Of a DNA stretch of 64,000 nt, positions 45,835-54,529 are shown one piece after another. The notes beneath the pieces are model-generated. The model saw nothing but the letters and a program-made list of their open reading frames with translations. It was not told the origin of the DNA and ran no database searches. Source of the DNA: Candidatus Gastranaerophilales bacterium (GTDB taxonomy: Bacteria > Cyanobacteriota > Vampirovibrionia > Gastranaerophilales > Gastranaerophilaceae); the NCBI GenBank assembly GCA_944324345.1, contig CALUVT010000004.1, forward strand, positions 52,246 through 116,245. The letters run 5' to 3'. The stretch's first letter is position 1. Every line of letters begins with the position of its first letter. Both the position numbers and the translations under genes were made by a program.

Positions 45835-47446
45835 ATAATTTGCCGGCTTCAATTTTATCAATCATTTCTTGATAGGATTTGTTTTTAGAATTCTTTGCAT
45901 AGCGGCTCAAACGTCTCTTGGCAATCGTTCGCAAGTAACTTCTTTTGTCGGGATTTCCATTTTTTATAAAAAACAGCATTGCTTCTTTTCTGTTCTCAAA
46001 CAAATCATCCTCATTCTGTCTTGCCAAAACATCCCCAAAAGTTTCTGGTCTGGTTTTTCTATCCCATTCATAAAGAGGAGTTTTTAAAAAACAGATATTT
46101 TCGGCATAAGACAAAATACAAGGAGTCCAAGAAACATCTTCATACTTTAATTTCCCCAAAGGATGCTCTTTTACCATAGACGCTTTGTATAATTTATTCC
46201 AAATTGCACAATTGTAATAACCCGGAGTATACATAATCTCGAGATATTTATCAATATCAACAGGAACATCTTCAGCAAAAGGCAAATTACAATGGACTGT
46301 GTATCCTCCGTCAGTTATTCTGTATAAAGGAGCAATAGCAACATCGCATTTATTTTTCTCAGCAGAATTATAAAGTTTGCTTATCATATTCGGACGGATA
46401 AGATCATCATTGTCCATAAATGCTATATATTTACCCTTAGCTTCTTTTATCCCAGCATTTCTGGCATCTGCAACACCACCATTTTCTTTTACTATAGAAA
46501 CTACATTCGGATAGTTTTTGTCATACCAATCTATAATTTTTTGAGTATCATCGGTACTGCCATCGTTTACTATAATAATTTCAAGATTACTAAAATCTGA
46601 TGCAAGAGCACTATCTATACTTCTTACGATATAATCCTGAGCATTATATGCAGGAATAATCAATGAAACTTCAGGTTTTTTATATCTTCTTACACCTAGA
46701 GAAACTTTTCTTGAAACAGCTGTTATTAGACGGCCGTTTATTGTATTCACAAATGCTTTTACAATAAAATTTGTACTTCCCTTGTAATCAAACAAGGATA
46801 AACAGTGACATAAGCCGTCAGTTGTCTCAAAAATAGGAGTTTGAGAATTTTCTGTGTAAACGAGAAATCCATCCGCAACACCTTGAAAATCCCAGGAAAG
46901 AAACATATTATAATTAAATGACTTATAAACAGAAAGTGATACAAACTGGTTTGAGTCAATATTAACAACAGGAGAAGACGCAATGAATTCTCTTTTTTCA
47001 CCGTTTTTAACAAAAGGCTTAACCTTAAATTCTTTCTCATCTCCTATTTCAAATTTTATATAATCGGTATCAGAATTTTTACACCCGTTAAAACCAACTC
47101 CCGATTCATCCTTATAAAGCCTGTATCCATCAGCTTGCTCATATTTGCTATATACAAATTTTACTTCCCTATCGGACTCATGAATAACTTCAACATCAAC
47201 TTCATCAAAAAGAAATTGGTGCCTGTCTGATTCGGCTATAAGCTTGCCGTCTTTTATCGCCTGAATAAAACATTCGTGCAAACCATAAGGCAACAATGAC
47301 AAACGCAAAGAATTTTGTCCGCTTACAGAAGCACATTCATAAAAAAGATTGTCTTCCTTTTTCATAAAAAGCTTGTATAAATCAGCCTTTATGTCAATCC
47401 AGCTAAGATATATTTTTGATTCTTTAATTTCAACGGTCAGATCCAT
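45833..47446 (-). CDS. GT2 glycosyltransferase with N-terminal FN3-like repeats
   Basis: A 537-aa protein. Residues about 258-480 are a GT-A fold family 2 glycosyltransferase: EVSLIIPAYNAQDYI, EIIIVNDGSTDDT, ENGGVADARNAGIKEAKG and a DxD-type MDNDD. The first 250 residues hold about three FN3-like beta units: IYLSWIDIKADLYKLF, VKFVYSKYEQADGYRLYKDE and MFLSWDFQGVADGFLVYTE share the pattern LSW-x-A-DGY/F-x-VY. This is an unusual addition for a cytoplasmic sugar transferase. It lacks membrane helices. It may act in surface polysaccharide or glycoprotein synthesis. Acceptor and donor are unknown. Confidence 0.87.
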   Translation of the reverse strand: MDLTVEIKESKIYLSWIDIKADLYKLFMKKEDNLFYECASVSGQNSLRLSLLPYGLHECFIQAIKDGKLIAESDRHQFLFDEVDVEVIHESDREVKFVYSKYEQADGYRLYKDESGVGFNGCKNSDTDYIKFEIGDEKEFKVKPFVKNGEKREFIASSPVVNIDSNQFVSLSVYKSFNYNMFLSWDFQGVADGFLVYTENSQTPIFETTDGLCHCLSLFDYKGSTNFIVKAFVNTINGRLITAVSRKVSLGVRRYKKPEVSLIIPAYNAQDYIVRSIDSALASDFSNLEIIIVNDGSTDDTQKIIDWYDKNYPNVVSIVKENGGVADARNAGIKEAKGKYIAFMDNDDLIRPNMISKLYNSAEKNKCDVAIAPLYRITDGGYTVHCNLPFAEDVPVDIDKYLEIMYTPGYYNCAIWNKLYKASMVKEHPLGKLKYEDVSWTPCILSYAENICFLKTPLYEWDRKTRPETFGDVLARQNEDDLFENRKEAMLFFIKNGNPDKRSYLRTIAKRRLSRYAKNSKNKSYQEMIDKIEAGKL

Positions 47447-47495
47447 AACTTTATTCCTTTACGTATTATAGCAAAAATCCTCGAAGCTTGCAAAG

Positions 47496-47524
47496 TTGTT
47501 GATTAAAAACTTTTGTAGTATAAT
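47496..47524 (+). promoter_or_regulatory. Promoter of the 117-aa exported protein gene
   Basis: TTGTTG (47496-47501), 17 bp and TATAAT (47519-47524), preceded by TTGTAG, an exact TTGTANTATAAT match. Confidence 0.7.
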
Positions 47525-47552
47525 ATCTGTAAGAATTTACGGAGGGAAGTGT

Positions 47553-47906
47553 ATGTTAAAAAAAGTAGTTTTTGCAATTGTTTTAATGAGTCTTTTTACA
47601 CCTGTTTTTGCAGAAGAAATTAATATGACACCGCATGCTACATTTTCCGGAGCTTTTCACACAACCGCTCCTTCCTATCCGCATTTGAATAAACCACTGT
47701 CTGCATCGGATATTGTCGAAGAAGAAGCTGTTGATGATATTATGAAACCCAAATCCGTAAAACAGATGGGAAATATAACGCCTTCAAATGACAGACAAGC
47801 TCCTATGACATATAATCAATTCCCGCAATATATGGATAGTTCAAATAGTATGATGATGATGCAAGGCATACAAGGCGGTATGCAAAATATGTTTATGGGA
47901 TACTAA
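47553..47906 (+). CDS. Small exported Met-rich protein
   Basis: A 117-aa protein that I do not recognise. The ATG at 47553 follows GGAGGG; the frame upstream overlaps the promoter. A signal peptide (MLKKVVFAIVLMSLFTPVFA) is followed by a low-complexity, Pro/Asn-rich region and a Met-rich tail (SSNSMMMMQGIQGGMQNMFMGY). Methionine clusters of this kind occur in copper-handling periplasmic proteins, but no Cys or His array supports that here. It is a single-gene unit convergent with pgeF. Confidence 0.75.
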   Translation: MLKKVVFAIVLMSLFTPVFAEEINMTPHATFSGAFHTTAPSYPHLNKPLSASDIVEEEAVDDIMKPKSVKQMGNITPSNDRQAPMTYNQFPQYMDSSNSMMMMQGIQGGMQNMFMGY

Positions 47907-47916
47907 TAAGTTTTTA

Positions 47917-48657
47917 TTACAATTTGACAACAGCACTGTGTCTGTTTGTTGTCGCATTTTCCTTCCTATATGAAAAGAAAAGATTATTGTCACAAACTGT
48001 ACAGTATGGGCATATATCCACATTATCATCTTTGAGTCCGGCCTCTATAAGTTGTCTTTTGTTTATACCTTTCAAATTTACAAAGATGTTTCCCTGGCGG
48101 ATTTCAGACAATCCTTCAAAGTTTCTTACAGATACCATTAGCTTTCTATAAACATCTTCACCAACATTGTAACAGCAAAATGAGATGGCTGGGCCAATAG
48201 CACACTTTAAATTTGCAGGATTTGAATTAAACTCATCTTTCATTTTCATCACAGTTTTAAAAGCGATTTGCCCTGCTGTACCTCTCCAACCTGCATGAGA
48301 AACAGCTGCTATTTTATTTTCGGGATCATAAATTATCAAAGGCGTACAATCTGCAAAATTAAGATACACAGCTTGAACACTGTTTGCTAAAATCAATCCA
48401 TCAGTATCAGGGTAAGATGAAATCCCTACTCTTGCTATTTCTACATTTGAAGTGTGAGTTTGTGAAGGATGTATAAGATATTTTTCTTCTATATTTAAAT
48501 ATTTACAAATATCTTTCTTATTCTCCTGTACAATCTTTTCAAAATCAGGTTCTTTAGTTTTTATAACACTCTCTCTGGTTGTGAAAAAATGTGTTAAACC
48601 TGATAAAACACTGCTTTTTAAAATTCTTTTACCGTTAATTTTTTCAAAATAAAACAT
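47917..48657 (-). CDS. pgeF: Polyphenol oxidase / purine nucleoside phosphorylase-type protein (YfiH family)
   Basis: Multicopper-oxidase-like YfiH/LACC1 family enzyme; members are reported to cleave purine nucleosides and, in E. coli PgeF, to edit D-Ser-containing peptidoglycan precursors. The ATG at 48657 gives 246 aa and the normal start MFYFEKINGKRILKSSVLSGLTHFFTTRE; the frame above adds an odd hydrophobic stretch. Motifs: HPSQTHTSNV, ADCTPLIIYD, SHAGWRGTAGQIAFKTV, GPAISFCCYNVG and CTVCDNNLFFSYRKE, with the zinc-binding His and Cys present. It is divergent from an aquaporin gene. Confidence 0.9.
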   Translation of the reverse strand: MFYFEKINGKRILKSSVLSGLTHFFTTRESVIKTKEPDFEKIVQENKKDICKYLNIEEKYLIHPSQTHTSNVEIARVGISSYPDTDGLILANSVQAVYLNFADCTPLIIYDPENKIAAVSHAGWRGTAGQIAFKTVMKMKDEFNSNPANLKCAIGPAISFCCYNVGEDVYRKLMVSVRNFEGLSEIRQGNIFVNLKGINKRQLIEAGLKDDNVDICPYCTVCDNNLFFSYRKENATTNRHSAVVKL

Positions 48658-48742
48658 ACAATATTTTATAACATAAAAGGTTAATTGCACAAATTTTACA
48701 AATATGTTAAAATTCTTGGGCGTAATAGATAAGGAGATTTAT

Positions 48743-49378
48743 ATGAAAGAGTTACTAAAAAAATGTTTAGTTGAATTCGTCGGGACATTCTTTCTTGTTT
48801 TAACAATCGGATGTTCTTTATTTCCTAATGGAGATGTAAGCTTTCCACCTATGGCAATAGGTTTTATCTTGATGGTTATGGTGTACGCAGGCGGTCATAT
48901 ATCAGGCGGGCATTATAACCCTGCTGTATCTTTTGCTGCCGCAATAAGAGGAGCTTTAGATTGGAAAGACTTCATTCCATACATAATTTCACAGTTTTTA
49001 GCCGCTGCTTTGGCTGCCTGGGTTGTATCATATCTTGTTGCAATTCCTCCATTTGCCAGTGAAGCTTCATTCAGCGTAATTCCAATGGCTGTTTGTGAAT
49101 TTTTATTCACATTTGCTCTTTGCTACGTTGTATTGAACACTGCAACATCTGATGATACTAAGGGAAATTCATACTACGGACTTGCAATAGGAGCAACTGT
49201 ACTTGTAGGCCTTATTGCAACAGCAGGAACATGTTACGGAGCTTTTAATCCGGCTGTAGCTCTTGGAATATACACAATGGGAATTACAAAAGTAAAACTT
49301 ATTGTGATTACACTTCTTACAAATTTTGTTGGAGGTGCTGCCGCTGCAGGGGTTTATAAAGTTTCAACAAACAAGTAG
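48743..49378 (+). CDS. Aquaporin / MIP-family channel
   Basis: A 211-aa inner membrane water or glycerol channel. The ATG at 48743 follows AAGGAG seven bases upstream. Six helices and two NPA boxes (GGHYNPAVSFA and GAFNPAVALG) are plain. The segment between the halves is short, so it fits water-selective AqpZ types better than glycerol facilitators, although selectivity is not certain. Single gene with a strong terminator after it. Confidence 0.92.
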   Translation: MKELLKKCLVEFVGTFFLVLTIGCSLFPNGDVSFPPMAIGFILMVMVYAGGHISGGHYNPAVSFAAAIRGALDWKDFIPYIISQFLAAALAAWVVSYLVAIPPFASEASFSVIPMAVCEFLFTFALCYVVLNTATSDDTKGNSYYGLAIGATVLVGLIATAGTCYGAFNPAVALGIYTMGITKVKLIVITLLTNFVGGAAAAGVYKVSTNK

Positions 49379-49404
49379 AAAAAATATGCAAACTTTAAAA
49401 ACAC

Positions 49405-49441
49405 AAAACACTTGCCTATACAAAAATAGGCAAGTGTTTTA
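49405..49441. terminator. Strong bidirectional intrinsic terminator
   Basis: Perfect 14-bp stem AAAACACTTGCCTA (49405-49418) with TAGGCAAGTGTTTT (49427-49440), 8-nt loop. It serves both the aquaporin and the convergent cysteine-rich gene. Confidence 0.92.
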
Positions 49442-49465
49442 AATTTTTACCGGAAATTTTATTTA

Positions 49466-49690
49466 TTATAAATGTAACCCCTTATCTTCATCCATAAAGC
49501 ATTGGCAAGTAGGACTTAAAGTGCCGTCACAACATTTTGCTCTGCCGCCTGAACATCCGCAAACTCCACCGTGCCTCGAGCAACAGCCCCTGCCTGCTAA
49601 AATCATATTATCTGATGCAAAATGATAAACTATCGCAAATACTGCAAAAACAGCTGCTACAGATACAGAAATTAATAAAAGTTTTTTCAT
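49466..49690 (-). CDS. Small exported Cys-rich protein
   Basis: A 74-aa protein. The ATG at 49690 follows AAGGAG by seven bases. A hydrophobic N-terminus (residues 4-22) probably anchors or exports it, followed by a cysteine cluster GRGCCSRHGGVCGCSGGRAKCC and DGTLSPTCQCF with nine cysteines. The pattern CCSxHGGVCGC-DGTxSPTC is one I have seen at the end of many bacterial exported proteins, probably binding zinc or forming disulfides. No function is assigned. Confidence 0.8.
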   Translation of the reverse strand: MKKLLLISVSVAAVFAVFAIVYHFASDNMILAGRGCCSRHGGVCGCSGGRAKCCDGTLSPTCQCFMDEDKGLHL

Positions 49691-49748
49691 AAACATACTC
49701 CTTGCTTGATTAAATATTATCATAAATAAGAAAATTTATGTTAATATA

Positions 49749-50948
49749 ATGTATATGAAAAAGATTTTTGGTATCATTTTGGGTTTAATTTTACTGCAAA
49801 GTGTTTGTCTTGCTCAAACAGGCATAAGCTTTGTATATATAAATGGTTCCAATAATAACGATGAGAAAATGTCTAACTGGTACATAGAGGGGGTTCAAAA
49901 ACTTCATCCTGTATTGAAAAAAAAGTTTGAAAAAAGCAAAGACATAAAAAAAATTTTTCTAAACACATCTGAATACAAAATAAATGAAAATCCTGTCATA
50001 TTCTTTTGGGGAGACAAGAGCAAAAGAGATTTGGAATTTGTTCAAAAGCAATTGGACATAACAAAAGCACTCAGTCCAACTTTGGCATACAAGGTTCGTT
50101 CAATGCTGACAGCATATTTACACGATGCTATATGGGTTCAAAAACAGCACAATATGCTTCCAATTTTGGATGAGTTAAACGAAACAGTCAAAGCTGAACA
50201 CATAAAAGGGAATAAAGTCATCCTATACGGCTATTCTGCGGGAACTTTTGTAACGTATGAATATATGTTTAACAAACTACCATACATAAATCTCAGAAAT
50301 TTCACAGATACTATTGAACTATCCGATAACATAAAACAACTTGCCCAAAAAGACCCCATTGGAAACACCTGTATATCAGCACTATCAAAAGCCAAAATTG
50401 GTGTTGTATCAGAAAATGGAAACCTCCTTTTTAAACCGGCAAATACCATAAGTGAAGAGAATTATATAGCCCTTAAAGAAGCAACCCAAACAGAATGTAT
50501 TCCTGATGATACTTTGTTGGGAGTTGTTAATTTTGCAAGTCCATTGGTGCTTTTTTATTCGGATTTAGCAAATCCTGATTATGAGATAAATTCCTACAAC
50601 AAATATATGCTCAAATACATAATGGAGAAAGGACTATTCTTCCTGACCGTAAACTACAGAGAAGATCCTCTCGGTTTTCCATCCACAAAAAATCTTACTA
50701 TAGATGAAATGGAAAAACGTGCCAATATTGAAATAACTAACCCAAAGGGATTTATTTACGATAATTCGAGTGTATGGTCAAAACGTTCTGTACTTTTTGC
50801 TCATACATCCTATTGGAGTACAAGAGGAACGTTTGCAAAAGCTGTTGTTAAGGCTTTTACAAATGGTTACAAACTTCAGTATGATAAAGAATTTCAAGAA
50901 AAAGTTTTAAAAAATCACCGCTCAAAAATTAAATTTGAAATGATATAA
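49749..50948 (+). CDS. Exported alpha/beta-hydrolase-like protein
   Basis: A 399-aa protein with a signal peptide ending near residue 22 (LLQSVCLA). The motif LYGYSAGTFV (residues 159-168) matches the nucleophile elbow GxSxG of lipases and esterases, with Ser163 as candidate nucleophile. The C-terminal FAHTSYWSTRGTFA region may carry the catalytic His. It starts at ATG 49749 or 49755; TATAAT at 49745-49750 sits almost on the ATG, so the message could be leaderless or the promoter is elsewhere. Substrate is unknown; a secreted esterase or lipase is likely. Confidence 0.78.
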   Translation: MYMKKIFGIILGLILLQSVCLAQTGISFVYINGSNNNDEKMSNWYIEGVQKLHPVLKKKFEKSKDIKKIFLNTSEYKINENPVIFFWGDKSKRDLEFVQKQLDITKALSPTLAYKVRSMLTAYLHDAIWVQKQHNMLPILDELNETVKAEHIKGNKVILYGYSAGTFVTYEYMFNKLPYINLRNFTDTIELSDNIKQLAQKDPIGNTCISALSKAKIGVVSENGNLLFKPANTISEENYIALKEATQTECIPDDTLLGVVNFASPLVLFYSDLANPDYEINSYNKYMLKYIMEKGLFFLTVNYREDPLGFPSTKNLTIDEMEKRANIEITNPKGFIYDNSSVWSKRSVLFAHTSYWSTRGTFAKAVVKAFTNGYKLQYDKEFQEKVLKNHRSKIKFEMI

Positions 50949-50963
50949 AATTGTATTAAAATC
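50935..50963 (+). promoter_or_regulatory. Promoter of the gene at 50995
   Basis: TTGAAA (50935-50940), 17 bp and TAAAAT (50958-50963), preceded by TTGTAT, a close TTGTANTATAAT match. It overlaps the end of the hydrolase gene. Confidence 0.6.
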
Positions 50964-50994
50964 AGACAATAAAAATAAGAAAGGATAATAAAAA

Positions 50995-51594
50995 ATGGAA
51001 AATGAAACAGATATGGTACAAGACGGTGTACAATTTGATCCCGGTTTTATAAAGCACATGAGTGCCATTGTTCCAAACATTCAATATGTATATGATTCAC
51101 TTAACAGAATTAAAAATTTTAATCAGAAAAAACAACAATTCAAAATGTACTACCCAAAAATTATAACACTCTTGGAAACATATATGAGTTTCTATGCCGG
51201 CTGTATTCTGTGGGGAGTTTATATAAAAACAATTGAACACGCACCTTTATTAAACAATCTTTGCTATGGCGGAGAATATAGCGAAGAAGAAACCTTGTCA
51301 GAAGTTGAATTCATAAGAAATTACCTTGAACAGATGAAAAAAGATGTGAAATATTATATGGGAAAGGACTTTTCATTTAATCCTGAACATTTAAAAATTC
51401 TTGATGCATACAAAACATTTTTAATTGCAAATAAAGGTTTTGTTGCAACAAAAACAACCGATGACATTGTAATTCCTGAATCATTCAACATCCCAAGCGA
51501 AGATGAATTAGAAATAATTTGCGATAAAATCAACGAAGTTGATAGTACCGGAAATTTAAAAGAATTGTTACCTTTGGTTATGAAAGTAATATAA
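50995..51594 (+). CDS. Hypothetical protein, 199 aa
   Basis: A soluble, mainly helical protein that I do not recognise. It has no signal peptide or membrane segment. The central part is rich in aromatic residues (YMSFYAGCILWGVYIKTIEHAPLLNNLCYGGEYSEEE). AAAGGAT precedes the ATG. Its stop overlaps the nagZ start (TAATG), so the two are translated together, suggesting a role linked to cell-wall recycling, though not more than context supports. Confidence 0.8.
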   Translation: MENETDMVQDGVQFDPGFIKHMSAIVPNIQYVYDSLNRIKNFNQKKQQFKMYYPKIITLLETYMSFYAGCILWGVYIKTIEHAPLLNNLCYGGEYSEEETLSEVEFIRNYLEQMKKDVKYYMGKDFSFNPEHLKILDAYKTFLIANKGFVATKTTDDIVIPESFNIPSEDELEIICDKINEVDSTGNLKELLPLVMKVI

Positions 51595-52628
51595 TGTCGG
51601 ATTTAAAAACAAAACTTTATCAAATGTTCATCCTTGGAACAGAAGGTGATGGATATATAAAAGCCCTTGAAAGGGGTTTGGGCGGAATAATCTTTTTTAC
51701 AAAAGATATTCAAACTCCCGAACAGTTTAAAAACTTAATTTTAAAAATTAAGTCAATAGCAGCAATTCCTCCTTTCTTATCAATAGATCAGGAAGGAGGC
51801 AGGGTTGAACGTAGTGAAAATATTCACAACGGGAAAAAATATCTGTCGGCAAAATATGCTTTTGAAAAAGGAGAAGATTTCTTAAAAAAACAAACAAAAG
51901 AAATTGCTCAAGAACTGAAAAGTTACGGTATCAATCTTAATTTTGCACCATGCATTGATGTCAATACAAACCCGAATAATCCAATTATCGGAGAACGTGC
52001 TTTTTCGAACCATCCTGATGAAGTTATAAAAGGCGAAACAATAGTTTCCCAAACATATAGAGAAAACGGGATTATACCTTGTGTAAAACACTTTCCTGGG
52101 CACGGTGATGCAAATGCCGATAGCCACCTGACTTTGCCTGAAATTAATCTTTCATTAAAAGAAATGGAAAGAACTCACATAAAACCATTTGCAGCCTGTG
52201 CAAAAACGATAGAAATGGTTATGGTCGCACACCTACACTGTACATGTTTTGAAAAGGAAGTTATACCAACAAGTTTGAGTAAAAACGCAATTTCTTATTT
52301 AAGAAATAAATTAGGCTTTGACGGCGTAATCATCTCTGATGATATGATAATGAAGGGTGTTACAAATGCAGCTTTGCAGAAAAATGCTTCTCAAACATTA
52401 CAAGCTCAATGCGACAGTTTGGAACATAAAATTAATGCCTGCGAAATGGGAATTCGTGCAGGTTTAAATATGTTTATTTACAGAAATTCCACCCTTGAAA
52501 TAATTGAAATGATAGAAACAATTGCAAAAAAAGCATTAACAGATAAAGAACTTCAAGAAAAAATTGAATACTCATTTGAAAAAATAACAAAACTCAAATC
52601 GAACCCCCAATACCAAATAATTACTTAA
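51594..52628 (+). CDS. nagZ: Beta-N-acetylhexosaminidase NagZ (GH3)
   Basis: Removes GlcNAc from 1,6-anhydro-muropeptides in peptidoglycan recycling (cytoplasmic). The 344-aa protein shows the GH3 NagZ hallmarks: FLSIDQEGGRVER, KHFPGHGDANADSHLTLPEI (the loop with the catalytic His) and GFDGVIISDDMIMKGVT with the nucleophile Asp. A 20-residue insertion (NAALQKNASQTLQAQCDSLEHK) follows the SDD motif. No signal peptide, so it acts in the cytoplasm. It is coupled to the upstream 199-aa gene. Confidence 0.93.
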   Translation: MSDLKTKLYQMFILGTEGDGYIKALERGLGGIIFFTKDIQTPEQFKNLILKIKSIAAIPPFLSIDQEGGRVERSENIHNGKKYLSAKYAFEKGEDFLKKQTKEIAQELKSYGINLNFAPCIDVNTNPNNPIIGERAFSNHPDEVIKGETIVSQTYRENGIIPCVKHFPGHGDANADSHLTLPEINLSLKEMERTHIKPFAACAKTIEMVMVAHLHCTCFEKEVIPTSLSKNAISYLRNKLGFDGVIISDDMIMKGVTNAALQKNASQTLQAQCDSLEHKINACEMGIRAGLNMFIYRNSTLEIIEMIETIAKKALTDKELQEKIEYSFEKITKLKSNPQYQIIT

Positions 52629-52753
52629 GATGTCAGCAAACTTTTTATAATATTCTACATCAATATAACTCTCATCTTATACAAAATCCAAGCTGAAATT
52701 ATTCCACAGTAAAATCTAATCAATAGAATAACCAGTGTGAAAAATCAGACAAA

Positions 52754-53257
52754 TTAATTGATGTATTTTTGCAAAATCAATTTTTTTAAAGCTTTTGAAT
52801 AAATTGCGTTCGGCTCAATTGCCAATACCCTATCAAGAGTTTCTAACGACCCTTTATAATCTTCAAATTTCTTTTGCAAAACAGCTTTATAATAAAGTGC
52901 ATCAACAAACTTTGGGTCCAAATCTATTGCCTTGTTTAAATCTTCATAGGCCAGCTTCAACTTTTCATTGTCAGCTTCTTTGTCAGCCAAAAGAACCTGA
53001 GCTCTGTTGTAGTAAGCATCAGTCATTCTTTTGTCATAATCTATAGCAAAAGAGTAATTATCATAGGCAGATTCCAGATCATTCAAATGCTGAAATACAA
53101 TTCCCTTTGAAAAATATGCAAGAGACTTTTTTGGATCTAATGCAATTGCTTTATCCAAGGAATCGAGAGCTTCCTCAAATTTGCCTTCATTAGTTTCCGT
53201 AATCCCTTTGTCTATATAAAAATTGTAGCCGTTTTCCCGTACCATAATAATTTCCAA
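52754..53257 (-). CDS. Tetratricopeptide repeat protein
   Basis: A 167-aa protein of about four TPR units. The repeats read YIDKGITETNEGKFEEALDSLDKAIALDPKKSLAYFSKG, YDNYSFAIDYDKRMTDAYYNRA, YEDLNKAIDLDPKFVDALYYKA and LETLDRVLAIEPNAIY, with the typical small-residue and Asp-Pro pattern. No signal peptide. TPR proteins are scaffolds for other proteins; the partner is unknown. It is convergent with nagZ and divergent from a GT4 gene. Confidence 0.9.
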   Translation of the reverse strand: MEIIMVRENGYNFYIDKGITETNEGKFEEALDSLDKAIALDPKKSLAYFSKGIVFQHLNDLESAYDNYSFAIDYDKRMTDAYYNRAQVLLADKEADNEKLKLAYEDLNKAIDLDPKFVDALYYKAVLQKKFEDYKGSLETLDRVLAIEPNAIYSKALKKLILQKYIN

Positions 53258-53332
53258 GTAATATATTAACTACCATTATAACCTAAATTTACACAATTTA
53301 CAAGTGCAATATGAATTTTTCCAACTGATGTG

Positions 53333-53341
53333 TGTTATAAT
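53333..53341 (+). promoter_or_regulatory. Extended -10 promoter, leaderless type
   Basis: TGT-TATAAT (53333-53341) forms an extended -10. Its end lies only 6 bases before the ATG at 53348, so transcription may start at or next to the start codon (a leaderless message). No good -35 is visible. Confidence 0.4.
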
Positions 53342-53347
53342 CTTCTT

Positions 53348-54427
53348 ATGAAAATACTTTTTATCACAGACCTGTACCCAATAAACGAAAATGAAAAAAA
53401 CACACCAAAAACCTTATTAAATTTCGTCAAAGAATGGCAAAAACAGGGTCATACCGTTGATATTATAAAGCCTAATTTTATTCTAAATTCATTCATACGT
53501 AAAAAGCCGTTTTATAAAACAGGGCAATATGGCAATATTTTTAATGCAAATTATTGGACTCCATTTTGGTTCAATATCACAAAAAAAATCCCAGATTTTC
53601 AAAATATTTGTCCACCCGACACTTTGATAATTGCACATATGCCATCAGGCATATTATTTGCAGACAAAATGAAACGTCCCTTTGTTGCAGGGATTCACAA
53701 CTCTGATATCGAAGTTTTAACAAATCCATTATACAAAATTCATTTTACAAAACGGCTTGAAAATGCTTTACAAAATGCAAAAGCAATAGCTTGCAGATCG
53801 TACGTCATAAAAAATAAGTTGCTAAAATTATATTCCGAGTTTGAGGACAAAACCTTTGTGGCACCTTCTGGTATAAATGAAGAAATTATATGTAATGATT
53901 TTCACCCCCTAAATCGAGATAAAATCAAGGTTTTAACCTGTGCAAACTTCAAGAAAAGAAAGAATGTTGACAAAGTTATAGAAGCTTGTAAAGGGCTTGA
54001 TTGTTTTGAATTGACAGTAATAGGAGATGGTAAGAATCGAAAAAACCTTGAAAAAATTGACAGGAACGTAAAATTTACAGGCTATCTTCCGCCAAAAGAA
54101 GTTCTTGCCAAAATGCGTGAAAGTGATATTTTCATCCTTCCAAGTGTGGGGGAAACCTTTGGTATGGTATATTTAGAAGCAATGTCACAGGGATGTATCA
54201 CTGTCTGTACAAAGGATGACGGGATAGCCGGAATAATAAAAAATGAGGAAAACGGTTTTTTAACACTTCCAACTTCTGAAGAAATCAGAAAAACACTTCT
54301 TAATATAAAAGATTTGGATGATGACAGGTTAAAAAGCATACATTACAATAGTTTTCAAACAATACAAGAATTAACAAGCAGTGCTTGTGCTGTAAAATAT
54401 TTGCAACAAATTTTTAAGATTTTGTAA
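53348..54427 (+). CDS. GT4 family glycosyltransferase
   Basis: A 359-aa GT-B glycosyltransferase of family 4. The N-terminus MKILFITDLYPINENEKNTPKT and the C-terminal donor site (GYLPPKEVLAKMRESDIFILPSVGETFGMVYLEAMSQG) with the E-x7-E motif are typical. The frame extends 6 codons further up, but those overlap the promoter. It transfers an activated sugar to lipid or glycan acceptors, presumably for surface polysaccharide; the sugar is unknown. Single gene. Confidence 0.9.
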   Translation: MKILFITDLYPINENEKNTPKTLLNFVKEWQKQGHTVDIIKPNFILNSFIRKKPFYKTGQYGNIFNANYWTPFWFNITKKIPDFQNICPPDTLIIAHMPSGILFADKMKRPFVAGIHNSDIEVLTNPLYKIHFTKRLENALQNAKAIACRSYVIKNKLLKLYSEFEDKTFVAPSGINEEIICNDFHPLNRDKIKVLTCANFKKRKNVDKVIEACKGLDCFELTVIGDGKNRKNLEKIDRNVKFTGYLPPKEVLAKMRESDIFILPSVGETFGMVYLEAMSQGCITVCTKDDGIAGIIKNEENGFLTLPTSEEIRKTLLNIKDLDDDRLKSIHYNSFQTIQELTSSACAVKYLQQIFKIL

Positions 54428-54529
54428 AGATTTGACAACATTAAGGCATGTTTCTGGTAGTATAAAATTTGAGGGTTGGTCATATTTAGCCGAGATTTTC
54501 CAAAAATACCCCGAAAGGAATTAGATTTA

